A DNA stretch of 64,000 bases. Source: Aldrovandia affinis (lineage: Eukaryota; Chordata; Actinopteri; Notacanthiformes; Halosauridae). Position 1 is the first letter of the stretch. Every line of letters starts with the position of its first letter. The notes beneath the pieces were generated by a model. The model worked only from the letters and a program-made list of their open reading frames with translations, ran no database searches and had not been told where the DNA came from. Positions 11,666-64,000 of this stretch are shown piece after piece. The translations under genes and the position numbers were made by a program. The stretch covers positions 922,501-986,500 of the forward strand of contig JAINUG010000215.1 in NCBI GenBank assembly GCA_029706075.1, read 5' to 3'.

Positions 11666-11840
11666 TGATCTTCAGCCTTCATCAGTGAGGCGAAAATAAG
11701 TCAGTCCAACCGCCATTAAATCGCACCTTACGGGGGCTGGAGGGCGCTTGTCCTTGTAGGCCAGTGCTTTTGCCTTTGGCAGAATGACCTTCCCCATTAT
11801 CAACCCTGTCTCCATGGTGACTACCTATAAAACCCAACAG

Positions 11841-11864
11841 TGTGTGTGTGTGTGTGTGTGTGTG
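11841..11864. repeat. (TG)n microsatellite
   Basis: Twelve TG units. Confidence 0.97.
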
Positions 11865-12598
11865 GGGGCAGCACAGTCACTGTTTCCACGAGCATGTCTA
11901 TGGCCTGGGGTCTCGGCCCCTCTCCAGGGTGTCACAACGAAGCAAGGGCCAATGGAGCCCAGGTGTGAAACATCCCCTCATCCTTTCATTAATAATGAAC
12001 CAATTGGAACTCCTGCAGGCTACAGTGCAACAGGGAAACTCAGAGTGGAACATCCAGTCCTTTATTTGTGTGCAGTCGTGCGATGTGAATAATACATCTT
12101 ATCGCTGTGTGCTGTATAATCAGATCTCACTTCATGATGAGTCGTGGCTCAGTTCTTGGTTCATTCTGGTAGAAATATTTTGATGAGCCTCACTATATTT
12201 TGGGCAAAGCCAGTTGAATCCACAGTGATACTATTAATTACTGGAATGTTTAACAACAGATAAAACTGATTAAAAGTTCCAAGAAGCTAATAAAAAAATA
12301 CCTTGCAGCATAACACAGCGTTACAGATTTCTTTCATTTTTTTTTTATTGAGGAGAGTCGAGTTGGGCTTTCCATTTTTAGAAAATAAACCAATAACAAT
12401 ATTACAAATAATTAAATCGTTACATCGTTCACAGGGTTACAGTCAATGTACATTTATACAGAGTACGGGGGTGGGGAGGGTCCATCTCGGTCACAGTGGT
12501 CCGGGCCAGCAGTGCTGTGAATGGGCAGTTTGAGAAGCCGTGCTCGTGATCCTGTGTGTGTTTGGGGTGGGGGCAGAGGGCGGTTGGCAAGGGGCTGG

Positions 12599-12603
<5 letters not shown>

Positions 12604-12645
<42 letters not shown>
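12604..12645. repeat. (AG)n microsatellite
   Basis: About 21 AG units. Confidence 0.97.
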
Positions 12646-12650
<5 letters not shown>

Positions 12651-15513
12651 TCTCACATACATGATGTGACTTCAGCATCAGAGAGCCAGCAGGAGATCGT
12701 GACACAGAGGAGGCCTCTGACTGCCTCACAGAATCCCACGGGCAGGCTGCTGTCGTTGCTCCACCACAACACAGAGCAACGTTACTGAGCCTGAACAGAG
12801 AGCGCGTGGTGTCTGAAAACTTCTGCAATATCTGCAGCCCTCAGAGAATGGAGCCCCAGTGTGGCTGTGCTGATTCAGCTTCCACTGATGAGAGCCAATG
12901 GGAAACGCAGGCATCCGTGAGAAAGTTCATTCTTTCTTTTGCTGAGAAAGCATAAAATTAGACAGCCTCACGTCACGCATCATAAAATGTGGATTAAATA
13001 TCCCCAGCATCGAAAGATATGTATCCCTCTGTTTAAGTAAGGGTGTTTCTTCTTTAAAAAGTTTCAAGGATTGAAATATTGATTTAAAAACAATCTGAGA
13101 TTGTGCTGATTAACTGATCATTCATGGCTGACTGGAATTGGCTTGAGTAACTTGGACCTGCTGTGCAAGCTCCATCACTTCATTAGTGAGGGGTGATTCA
13201 AAAACAATGAATTTTAATCCATAAGGTCCACACCTTTACATTTTATAAAAACATGCATGCACAAATAGATTGATAGGTTTCCTTTGATGCTCAGTCTATA
13301 CACAGCTGTTGTTTTATACTACCTGCGAATTCACTGATGAAAGTTGTGAACGTGGCGGTGATTACACGCTGCCGAAGCACCCATTCCGAGAGGTTCTGTA
13401 AACAGGCTTGTCTGATATTCTGCAATATTCATGGAACCATGAACCTTAGACACTCATAACACACGCCTTTCAATTCTGTACATTCAAATATGCCCTTAAG
13501 TTACAAAGCCACAGGTTATCCAGGACATCCCTGTTCATATTCAATCTTTCTTAAGATGTCTGGACCGCTGTCTTTCCAAAGCAGATACCTTTCACAGCAA
13601 GAGCAGTGATTTTCCTTCCCCAGCTACAGAACTGTAGCAATGGCAATTTAACATCATGCCAGGCTATTTATACCCCCAAGAATATTAACAAAGCAGCTCT
13701 ACAGTTCAATGTCCATGCCAAACACTGCACAGAATGTTTAATAAAAGCTGGACTGCAAAAATAAAGTTGATAGAAGTCAAGTTTGAGGGAAAATCCTTTT
13801 TTTGTGTGGTGAATGCGAGGTGATGCTAATGTGTAGGTCGGAGTATTTAGAATTTGCACGATTCCTGCGGGTTCTGTGAGTAGTCACCTGCAGTAATATA
13901 GTGTCAAAGGAGTGAAAAGAACAGAAGCTTTAAATGATCTTCTGATCCCACCCTAACACATTACTTCTTAATATTGGAGCAGATCCCTTTTTATTTTGCC
14001 GTTAGTCCAGATAATAAATGAAACATTACCAAAAACAAAACAAGTAATCCTAAAATAGAGGTCAATTATACAATCCAAAATCTATGCTGTGTTTTTGGAC
14101 ACTGTTCACAATATTCCACAAGAATATACTGTAACAAGAAATAAATCTACCTCATTTACAAAGTCAGACACATTAAATTTCACAAGAGTGGCAGGGATAT
14201 TGATGTTTTTGGCTGAACGCTGGCCCTAACACATCGTAGCCGTACATCTTAGTATGAATCAAGGCATAGCAAATCAATCAAAACACGTCTCTTCGCCAAC
14301 CCTGGAGAGAGCTCGACATAATTGGTCTAGACATAGAAATTGTAACCAGTTGTAACTTGATGGGTTTACTGCCCTTAATATACAGCGATGAATGACAGGA
14401 CTTCAAGAGCCATTTCAGACAATGGAAGCCATTTCATGCATAACGTCCACATCCGATTATAATGAAGATACAAGGAGAAATACTTCAGGACTTCAGAAAT
14501 CATACACAGTTGGTGAAAATGAGTAAAACAAATGTTGAATAAGCCTTAAAATATGCAAATAACGGTTCTTCAAGAGAAGTGAGGAGCAAGTTTGTACTTG
14601 GGTTCGAACGGTTCGTCCTCCATCCGAATGGTACGTTCCTTCGGATCCATCCAGTATTGTTTTCATGCGGTAGTGTCACAAACGCATTGTTCCATGTTCT
14701 TATGAGGATATGATCGGCAAGCCTTGAACTTGTGAAGATACCCTTGGACAGAAATTTGATTACATTGCACTTCAGTCCATTATGTCATGTTAGGATTAGG
14801 CTTATCAGGTTAGAGAAAGAGGTGCACACTTTCTTTTCACATTCACAGCTTTCAATGGCAAGATTTCTACAACCAACCAACCCAAATTCTCACTTAGGGG
14901 AGAAAAATGGTCACTGACAAAATCTGACACTGGTGCTTGTATTACTGTTGTTTTTTTTAAAACTCAGTGACATTATGCTTTGTTCGAAGACAGAGAATCT
15001 GAGAATTTGACAGTGTTGTGCTCGTGACACAAAGGTACAACAACAGAACGTGCCTTTCACATTGTCAGTTAAAGAAAAATAAGAAAAGAACAAAAGAGTG
15101 AAATAAAAGACATGGACCCCAAGGGAGAGCCTTGAGGATCTATTTGCAGGAGCGATGAGGATGATCAGGTCCATAACAGAGCGACCTTTTCCACTGCAGT
15201 GCCACCAGTTTAACGGCATAAAGAACCATGCTACAGGCTAATACTGTAGACAGCCTATTTCACTTTCAGCCATTTGGAACAATTCACGACCCCTTTCTTA
15301 GCTCATGATGTGATAAAGAAGACCTCTCCTTCGTATGTGAGTTGGGTGAGACACTGGGTACTTTGTGCAAATAGATCCACAAGAACAAGAGAAGCACTTT
15401 GGGCAGGGAAACACCGTCATCGCTCTCATGGAATTCCATTTATCTGTGTGAGGTGTAAGAGAAACCATGATCTTTATAATGCCATCCTTTATCCTGTTAG
15501 GTCAACACACACT

Positions 15514-15710
15514 GCCCTAGATTCAATCAACATGTGACCTTAACTACAACTCACAATTAAATGGAATTGTTCGTTTAGTTTCTTCACAAACACAGTTTGA
15601 CAAGTCCAGTGTTCCCCAAAAGGATCTAATCATTGTTTTGGAATTAAGAAATGAACATGTGTCTTCAATCGTGATTCAAAGTTAAAGACAGATGTTGATT
15701 GAGTCCAGGC
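15514..15710. mobile_element. MITE with GATTCAATCAACAT-type inverted ends
   Basis: The left end GCCCTAGATTCAATCAACAT and the right end (ATGTTGATTGAGTCCAGGC) are inverted copies with a few mismatches, and the next ~20 bp also match in inverse. The family is the same as the element at 27186-27358. Confidence 0.7.
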
Positions 15711-16143
15711 CTGACTCAAACTCCTCATATTTAACTAAATGCCTCCCAATGCAGTGGCAGTATTATAAATGTAACAGTGGTGTGCAACAGTAAAACGTTA
15801 CTGCTTGTTAAATACATTAATGGAGCAGAAACACCAGGGACTGAATAAGGATTTTATATCCCAGTTCCCCACTTCTGTCATTTCATGACTGAAGAGAACT
15901 GTGATGAAGCGTGATGAATCATTGCCTCGCCAGCCCATGAACATTATTTTTTTAATTTTTATTTTGTTTCAGATTTTTTCCCATTTTCTCCCAATCTAGT
16001 AGACCGCTACGCTATTCGAGGCCCAGCCCATGCACATTCTGGTGGAGAACATAAACATTTCATTATCAATGAAAGGCTTACACAGGCTACATTATGGTAG
16101 CATAAGCCTGCACAGAAAAATTTAATATATATATATACATACA

Positions 16144-16365
16144 CAGGTAACTGCCAAAATTAAGGCAACACTAAATGAGTTGAATCATTTAAACGGGTGC
16201 AGTCCCGCAAGTGGTCGTCAGTGGGTGGCACAGCCAGTACCAGATTGGTGGATAGGCCCAACCCTCTCCTTCCAACGAGCTCAACCCCCCAGTGCCCTCC
16301 TGGCTGGCATTTCAGTGTTCCCCTCACGTTATCAGAATGTTGCCTTTATTTTAGCAGTTTCCTGT
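16144..16365. mobile_element. short Tc1-type MITE, ~222 bp
   Basis: The left end CAGGTAACTGCCAAAATTAA then GGCAACACT is mirrored by the right end (AATGTTGCCTTTATTTTAGC then AGTTTCCTG). A TA dinucleotide adjoins the right end and one lies just outside the left. The inside has no transposase. This terminal sequence type is common among fish Tc1-like elements. Confidence 0.75.
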
Positions 16366-17539
16366 ATATTCTAATAGTTGTGATTCACTGGACGGAATTT
16401 CTGACTGGACAGGAATGGACAGATGCAGGGATGGACAGATGAGGACTGCACAATGGGAGATTTTAAAGGTTTACGGAGATCAGCGGTCCTCTGCTTGGGT
16501 AAGATTCCCCAGTGTGGTAAGCCCCTGAACCAAAGCTGGTTCAGTCTAGTTGTTTAGTCCTCCCACTCCCCCTGAATCAGACCGCTGTGTTTCCTCAGAG
16601 CATCGTACGACAGGCTGTGAGGATAAGATGCACCTCTAAGGCCAGTGGGGGACGAAAGTGCTTAGTCTTTTGTGAGGGGGGTTTGACCTTGGTAATAGTG
16701 CACCCCCAGCCCAAATCCCCTCCCTCTGGTCAGAGGAAAGGAAGAGGAAGTTGTTTGTTCAAGGTGAAGATTCTTTCTGAAATAGGAAGCATTTCCTTTT
16801 TTTCGGAAGAACAATTATTGTGATCACTGGAAGCGCTAGAGTCTGGACCCAGACTCCTGGGACAAATTCGACGGGAGTGCAGCTGTCTTGACTTCAATCA
16901 CTTGCTGGACACCTCTGAATAAGAAAACCTGGTTGTTGGGAGGCAGACAGATTTGAATCTTATTCAGGCACACTGATCTTATTCTGAGAGTATTCGCACT
17001 AAGCTGATACAGAACAGAGCTACTGAAGTCCTTTGGGGTTGGAATCCAGCAGGTCTTCCTGTTCTCCTGAAAGCACTGAAGCTTTCAGAACTGGGGCGGG
17101 AAGCTAAGCTGGTTATTTCAAGTCGAGGTTTGAAAGAGCAAGCTAAAGGCCTGGTTGGATCAGAAGCCTGTGGGCACAGTGCCCCCAGGACCAGGCTAGA
17201 CAGGCTGAGATCTGTCCCTCACCAAGGATCCTCCCAGCAGTCTAACCAATCAGCTGAGTCACAGGGCTCCTTTTCCAAACAGCTGGGGTCCTCTCTGTTG
17301 ATTGGCTCTTCTCCTACAGGAAGTCACAGGTTTTTCATGTTTTTCCTCTTCTCAACAGCCGTTGTTGAATTTAAACCCCGAACCCCAAACTGTGCTTCCC
17401 CAATACTAATTCAGGACTCAAAACAAAAATGGCATTGAGAGCTCAGAGTTAATCAGATAGGTCTAGCTGGCACTTAAAAACACACTGTAAACTTCTGCTG
17501 ATACTCATATTCTGCCTCATAGTACTGGCCAGTAGTTAA
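16366..17539. other. no gene seen
   Basis: Moderate GC content. An open frame of about 100 codons at 17130-17438 has no recognisable domain and no supporting splice structure, so it is not called. Confidence 0.5.
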
Positions 17540-18215
17540 GGCCTCGGTATAATTCAAACAAAATCGAATTTGGCATGTTCACACAGGCTGTCGAACTGCT
17601 GTCGAATACGGCGTTGCGACCACATGTCAGTATACCCGTTGCGACTTGAGGTCTGTTCGTTTAACGATGATCCACGCCAGATGGGGGAGCTTGCTAGTCA
17701 CTAGACTACGGAAATAGAAAATAGAAATACTAATGGTCAAATCCAAAACAAAGCAAACATCAGGTTAGCTCATTTGCGAACACCCGAGGCAGATAGCCAT
17801 CAACGTGTCCTTTTACCATCTATAGAGATTACACTGCACTGAACCCTCAGCACAACAGACAACCCTTTCCCCCAGCTATGCAACTTGCTAGTCATCTAAG
17901 CACTAAGTACACCTAAAGATAGTGGTTCTAGTTTTCTAATTGGGTAGGAAAAGTAAGCAAGATCACTAGATAAGTGATACTCTGCAATACGTCTTCGATT
18001 TTATAGCCACCTGCTATTTTCATATCTAAACATAGCCGAGTTATCTAGGTGACTAAATGTTGTGAACTGTGTCATCAACGAACTAGCAGCAAATGTAGCT
18101 AACTGACATAATGAGCCATCTAGCTCATAATATAAATAGAAACATGAGCTATACATGACAACACTCAGCAAGCCGGCTTGGCCTAGTCAGCATCCACCAA
18201 GAATGCAAATACAGT
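17540..18215. other. AT-rich non-coding stretch, possible decayed DNA transposon
   Basis: This stretch and 18491-19080 contain many CTAG/AGCTAG words and no open frame of note. TTTGGC...ACACAGGCTG near 17570-17610 has a loose inverse near 19030-19075, so the whole of 17540-19090 could be an old element with the hAT MITE inserted in it. This is only a suggestion. Confidence 0.25.
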
Positions 18216-18222
18216 TTGCATC

Positions 18223-18482
18223 CAGTGCTTAATTTGTGCCGGGGATAGCCCCGGCAAATGCCAAGAATCCAATTTTCCAAGAGCAAATGTCTTACTCAGA
18301 ATCAGAGCCCCGGGCTCATAAATATCTAAAGTGCGACAACAACGCATATTTTAAACTGGGATTAAACAACGTTACGTCCAGTGAACATTACAAATGTAAA
18401 TAGAATGCAGAAATGCAGCGACACAGAGGTGGGATTAGGCGAGTTGAGCCCCGGCATCTCTTATTTTACAAATTAAGCACTG
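18223..18482. mobile_element. hAT-type MITE with perfect 8-bp target duplication
   Basis: 260 bp starting CAGTGCTTAATTTGT and ending ACAAATTAAGCACTG, with subterminal GCCGGGG / CCCCGGC also inverted. It is flanked by TTTGCATC at 18215-18222 and 18483-18490. It has no coding capacity and is moderately GC-rich within an AT-rich context. Confidence 0.93.
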
Positions 18483-19109
18483 TTTGCATCTATACACATA
18501 TCTACACACTAGCTTATGTCAGCGACCTTATTGGAAAATATCCAACTAGCTACCTTGATGAGCTAACTAGCTAGCCAATTACCTTCACTAGTTGAATTAG
18601 CTAACTCAAATTTTTGGTCATAGCGGTAGCCAGTTTGCAAGATTTTAAATACAGTAAGCATGTTCATCAATTCAGATGGCTTGCTAAACTGGAAGGGAGT
18701 AAAACAACTTTTGCGGAGCTTTCTAGTAGTAGTGGCTAATAACGGCTCTTAGACTTTATATAAAAATGAAACACACATGCTGGCTATGTTAGCTATATCT
18801 GGAATAAACCAACACAACATGTTATCTAGATAGAAGGGCACTAGGTTTTGTCATTTGGGCGTGTAGAGGAATAGCTGGACGCAACAATAACAACATGTAA
18901 ACCGGAAACAGGTGGCCCAAACGACATACGTAAAAAACGCAACCAATCACGTAACGTTGACTAATTGCAGGCGACGGTGTATTGGGAGGTGGTGAATGAG
19001 GCTGTGCGAAAGGTTCGACAAGTTCGCCTAGCCAGCCTGCACACACTGCAGCGATCGAAGCCAAATGTGGCACTTTGTTTTGGACGCAAACCCGCCATCT
19101 TGCCTGTGC

Positions 19110-19492
19110 AAACATCCATCCATCCATCCATTGTCTAAGCCGCTTATTCCTGGTCAGGGTCGGGGGGGGCGGGGGGCTGGAGCCTATCCCAGCATGCGTT
19201 CCGGGCGAGAGGCAGGAATACACCCTGGACAGGTCGCCAATCCATCACAGGGCACACACACCATTCACTCACACACTCATACCTATGGGCAATTTAGACT
19301 CTCCAATTAGCCTAACGTGCATGTCTTTGGACTGTGGGAAACCGGAGTACCCGGAGGAAACCCACGCGGACACGGGAGAACATGCAAACTCCGCACAGAA
19401 AAGGCCCCGGCCTGGATTCGAACCCGAGACCTTCTTGCTGTGAGGCGACAGTGCTATCCACTGCACCACCGTGCCGCCCACCTGTGCAAACA
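19110..19492 (-). mobile_element. tRNA-derived SINE with (GGATG)n tail, long copy
   Basis: Read on the complement, the head is a tRNA-like module with A box (GTGGTGCAGTGGATAGCACT) and B box (GGGTTCGAATCC). A body with CATGTTCTCCCGTGTCC and GGCGACCTGTCCAGGGTGTA follows, and it ends in a GGATG/ATCC tract at 19113-19131. Partial copies are at 6061-6205 and probably 63317-63460. Confidence 0.85.
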
Positions 19493-19799
19493 TGGCAAAT
19501 TCAATTTTGTTTGAAGTATACTGAGGCCTTTACTGTCCTGCTCTAGCAGACCTCCCTGGAAATGACTGCCTGTGCACACAATGTGACCTTTCACTGTCCT
19601 CTACTTTACTGTACTCTTTACTGTACTGTACGTTACTCTACTGTATCTCCACCTGACGTGTGTTATAGTCCTTTCCATTACTGCAATGTACTGCACCACT
19701 TTGTAAAATTAATGTTCCTCTGTACTGTTCCAGTCAAGATTTCAAGATTTCTTCAAATGTATGTTGTATCACAATTCTTAAAACATCATTATAAAACAT

Positions 19800-21216
19800 C
19801 TAAAAAAAGTTAGAAAAAGCAACTTGAAAGCACATCACCACAGTGTTCTGTAAAGTGTCATATTGTTGGGTTCCCTGTGACATCACTTCACAATTACCAA
19901 CTCCCAGGATGATCTGGCCACTGAAACCAAAGGAGACAACTGTATGAAGGCCAAAAAACAAAAATGAACTCAGGGTCCTTCTATGTAAACAATATAGGAA
20001 AGTAACACCCCCCATGTTTTTATATACAGTACATCCATGTAGGAAGAATGTCTGACACGGTTTTTGTTACTCAAGGTGCACAACAAACATTTTGTAAAAA
20101 AGAAGAAAAATAATGATAACAATTAACTTCCCTCTTGTCACCCTTAGAACGTTTGTGTGTTGATTAATTCTGACAAGCTGTCTCTTAGTGATGACATCAC
20201 AATGTCAAGTGCATCTGATATGTACAGGATGATGACATCAGAGGTACACAGGGAGGATGTCCCATTTGGCAGGCTGTAATGCATTCAAAAAGGGAAAAAA
20301 AGACGTTCAAATAGCTGAAGAGAAGGAAGCAAATAAAAATATTCATCACAATTTCCACACTGTCAAAGATTATTCACTGCGAAGAAATAAAACATTTGTG
20401 TTCATATGTGTGTGTGTGTGTGTGTGTGTTGTAGATGTTTTTTTGTTCCTTTCTTTAGTTTCATTTGTTTTAAATATTTTATATCATTGACGTCTCTAAA
20501 ACGGTCCACAGAGGCAAGTGCTGCCAAAAAAACGGAATTTCGAATGCTAATAATTTTTTTCTCCCATCACAATAACAGGAGTGTATTCAAGGCTCAAGAA
20601 TATCTTCTGAAATTCCTCCATCGTAGATTTCTCTCTGTGGAGGGCCATGTGCATTAATTTAAATCTTTTCAACAAATAAAATACTATTCTCGGAAGCATA
20701 CTGCGTGTATGGCAGTGTGGGGACTGTCTGTAGTCCTCCCCCTCCCAACCCTCCTCCTCATTAGTTCCTTTACCCTTTTGAAGGGTATTGATTCCCATCA
20801 GTTCACCTTGTGTACCCCTTATCATCTATATATCTTCATATAGATTTCTTCACACGTTCGTAGCTTTTTGTCTTCAAATTTCTTCAAACAATTCAAACAA
20901 TTCAAAAAGAAAAAGTGAAACAAATTGAACAAAAACAATGGAGAACTCGTTCTGCGGAAGAACCTTGTTGTAAAAAAGCAACAAAAAAAATGGCGGTTCT
21001 GTGCTGGTCGTCCACCGTCCTCTCGTCTTCCTTGTTGCTCTGTGCGGATGGGCGGACGGTCGAGGACGCTGAGATCTGACGGAATCTTCGGAGACATCCC
21101 AGAGTAGGATTTGGGGGAGGGGGTGGGGCGGGGGGGGTTCTTTGCTGTTTGGAGGGACACAGTCTGATGACAGGAAGACCAGGTTCAGGGTGCGGGTCAT
21201 CCCCTCCTCCTGAGGG
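19800..21216 (-). other. probable ephb2 3' UTR, end not determined
   Basis: Sequence directly after the ephb2 stop must be 3' UTR, and no other gene or repeat is seen until the SINE at 19110-19492. No AATAAA was seen on the complement in this stretch. TATAAA-like variants occur near 20022 and 20478 on the complement, so the cleavage site is unknown. The stretch includes a short GT tract at 20406-20430 and two TGACATCA motifs near 20190-20245. Confidence 0.4.
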
Positions 21217-62340
<41,124 letters not shown>

Positions 62341-64000
62341 CTGAAACCACAGGAGGAGTGTGGGGGACTGCGGTTAGAACACATCACCCATCAAAGTCAA
62401 CCAATCGGGCCCAGAGGCGCAACGAGCCACAGGGATGAAACGCGCGACAGCCGAACACAGTGGTTACAGTCGGCCAGGTGGGATCTGCATCGCATCTGCT
62501 CTGCCGCACAGATCGACCGATACTGAAATCATCTGGGCATCTCATCCCGTTTCATTATGCTGATCTGCATCGGATAAAGATCAGCGGATCTGCGCAGATT
62601 CGGCATAAATCCGACCTGGTAGAACATGAGAAGTCTTTATGAACCTTAGAATCTGCTGTACCCGGACGTGTTGTCCGTCGGTCGCGGCGGCTCGATGTGA
62701 TCACGCTGCTGAACGCAGACGGGCTCCCGCAGTCACGATTTCCCAAGCGGGGAACTTGAGTGAACGTACCTCTCCTGAACTGCTGCAGCCAAACTACAAT
62801 AAACGTGGATACTACGTGAACGTGTAAACTACGTAAGCCACGCTGGATAACAAGCAAGCATGTTATAACAAGTTCAATCCTGAACATTTAGTATATTGTG
62901 CACTTTTTTGATTTGGTCTCAAAACAGTAATCTTACCATAATGTTTTATATTGGTCTGTTTCCAATACGTTTCGGAGAGATACAGCAATTGCCCACAAAT
63001 GTCTCCTCTCGAGGGCCGGAGAGGAACATAAACACATTTCCAGAAGAAGGGGAATAATTCGATAGAACTGGCGGTCCCCGGAGAGGCTTCGCTGGCGCTG
63101 TGGTAACAAAGCGCTCACTTCTGTTTACATCGCAGAGGAGCCCGTCACCCACGGCCACGCTTTTATCTTCACCTCAGGTACCCTCCGTCTCTCCACCACC
63201 ACTTTGGATTCTTTCCCAAAATTCCCCGGGGCGGTGGCGGACACAATGTCAAGAGATGCTTTTTTTTTGTTGTTTTTTGTTGTTGCGAGGAGCCTTTTCA
63301 TGTGCAGCCTCGAGCTTTAAACATCCATCCATCCATCCATTGAAGCCTGGTCTGAGATTTCCCTCACAAGTGCACTGCACGGCACTGTAGCAATCTGTGC
63401 ACACATGCTTTAAACAGTGCATGAAAAACTCAGGCAGAGGCACGGGAGAACATGCAAACTCCATGACCTTGAAAAAAGTCAGGCAGTATGCTCATTCCGA
63501 CTTCAGCGTCCGAACCGAAAACCTCCACGCCAAGACGCAAGCTCAGCATTTGTTTTCTGTATTTGCGTACCAATAACCCTGGTTCAGGGCAATTTGTGAT
63601 GGTTGACATTTTTAAACATTGCCTAAAGATAATATTGGACACATGGTCATTCATGTTCCTCCCTCGAGGCAGAGCCCTACACAGGGCCGTCTCGCCCACT
63701 CTGCTCGAGGTAGGGACCTTCACAGGGCTCTCACCGACTCCACTCCAAATGCCCGTTAACTGCTATCGCCAGTTTTCTTTAGTCCAAATACGTCAATTCA
63801 AATGAATGCTTTGACAATTGGGCTTTCATACTAAACGTAAAAATGTCATATTAAACTAATTTGAGGAATAGTCCTACATTAGTAACATAATTTTCATATA
63901 AATAAACATGTGTTTTAATGGTAGGGTACCACATGAATTTGCATTTTTAGTCTCTGACAGCCTAAGTCCACCCCCAGCAGAGTAAATATGTCCAATGCCC
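62341..64000 (-). other. ephb2 intron 3 (partial)
   Basis: Non-coding sequence upstream of exon 4 that continues beyond the window. It contains an ATCC tract at 63321-63340 and a short match to the SINE seen at 19110-19492 (GGGAGAACATGCAAACTCC near 63444), probably a degraded copy. No exon 3 (ephrin-binding domain) was seen. Confidence 0.7.

Larger units (their letters stand above)
11666..15513. other. no gene seen
   Basis: Holds the TG and AG tracts listed separately. The rest is AT-rich with only short, unsupported open frames. Distant regulatory sequence of ephb2 cannot be excluded. Confidence 0.55.

Noticed and set aside
19800-21216. A definite ephb2 poly(A) site
   Set aside because: Only TATAAA-like variants were seen; no AATAAA on the complement, so the transcript end is left undetermined.

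Overview
The window looks like a piece of a teleost fish nuclear genome. The evidence is one vertebrate gene split into many small exons with GT-AG introns, long CA/GT microsatellites, and a dense mix of fish-type transposons (Tc1-like elements, hAT and Harbinger-like MITEs, L2-like LINEs, tRNA-derived SINEs). The species cannot be told from sequence alone.

The only protein-coding gene I can support is on the minus strand. It is the 3' part of ephb2, the receptor tyrosine kinase EphB2. Thirteen coding exons (exons 4 to 16 if numbered as in mammalian EPHB2) run from 62340 down to the stop codon at 21217-21219. They encode the end of the cysteine-rich region, two fibronectin type III repeats, the transmembrane segment, the juxtamembrane tyrosines, the whole kinase domain, the SAM domain and a C-terminal PDZ ligand (SVEV). 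All exon phases join correctly: 2153 coding nt, 716 complete residues plus a split codon, with no stop or frameshift. Exons 1-3 (signal peptide and ephrin-binding domain) lie beyond base 64000.

Layout. 1-21216 lies 3' of the gene: a 24-bp satellite-like array (1793-2836), a hAT MITE (4545-4725), a Harbinger-like MITE with a SINE fragment inside (5715-6453), a palindromic element (about 6966-7520), a 5'-truncated L2-like LINE (8497-9462), a tRNA-derived SINE (10211-10430), further MITEs (11512-11665, 15514-15710, 16144-16365, 18223-18482) and a second SINE type (19110-19492). The ephb2 3' UTR must begin at 21216, but no clear poly(A) signal was found. 21217-39175 holds exons 16 to 6 with introns of 0.2-3.4 kb that contain minisatellites and transposon pieces. 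39176-60136 is one 21-kb intron between exons 6 and 5. It holds a Tc1-like element, an antisense L2-like LINE with a SINE inserted in it, a 53-bp minisatellite and a second Tc1-like relic close to the exon 5 donor. 60137-64000 holds exons 5 and 4 and part of intron 3.

I found no convincing new biological system. The most interesting structures are: exon 6 and exon 14 each flanked by direct repeats; a MITE terminus expanded into a tandem array about 20 bp from the exon 13 acceptor; SINEs that share their 3' tail with a LINE in the same window; and a 53-bp minisatellite that carries a homeodomain-type TAATGATTA core in many units.
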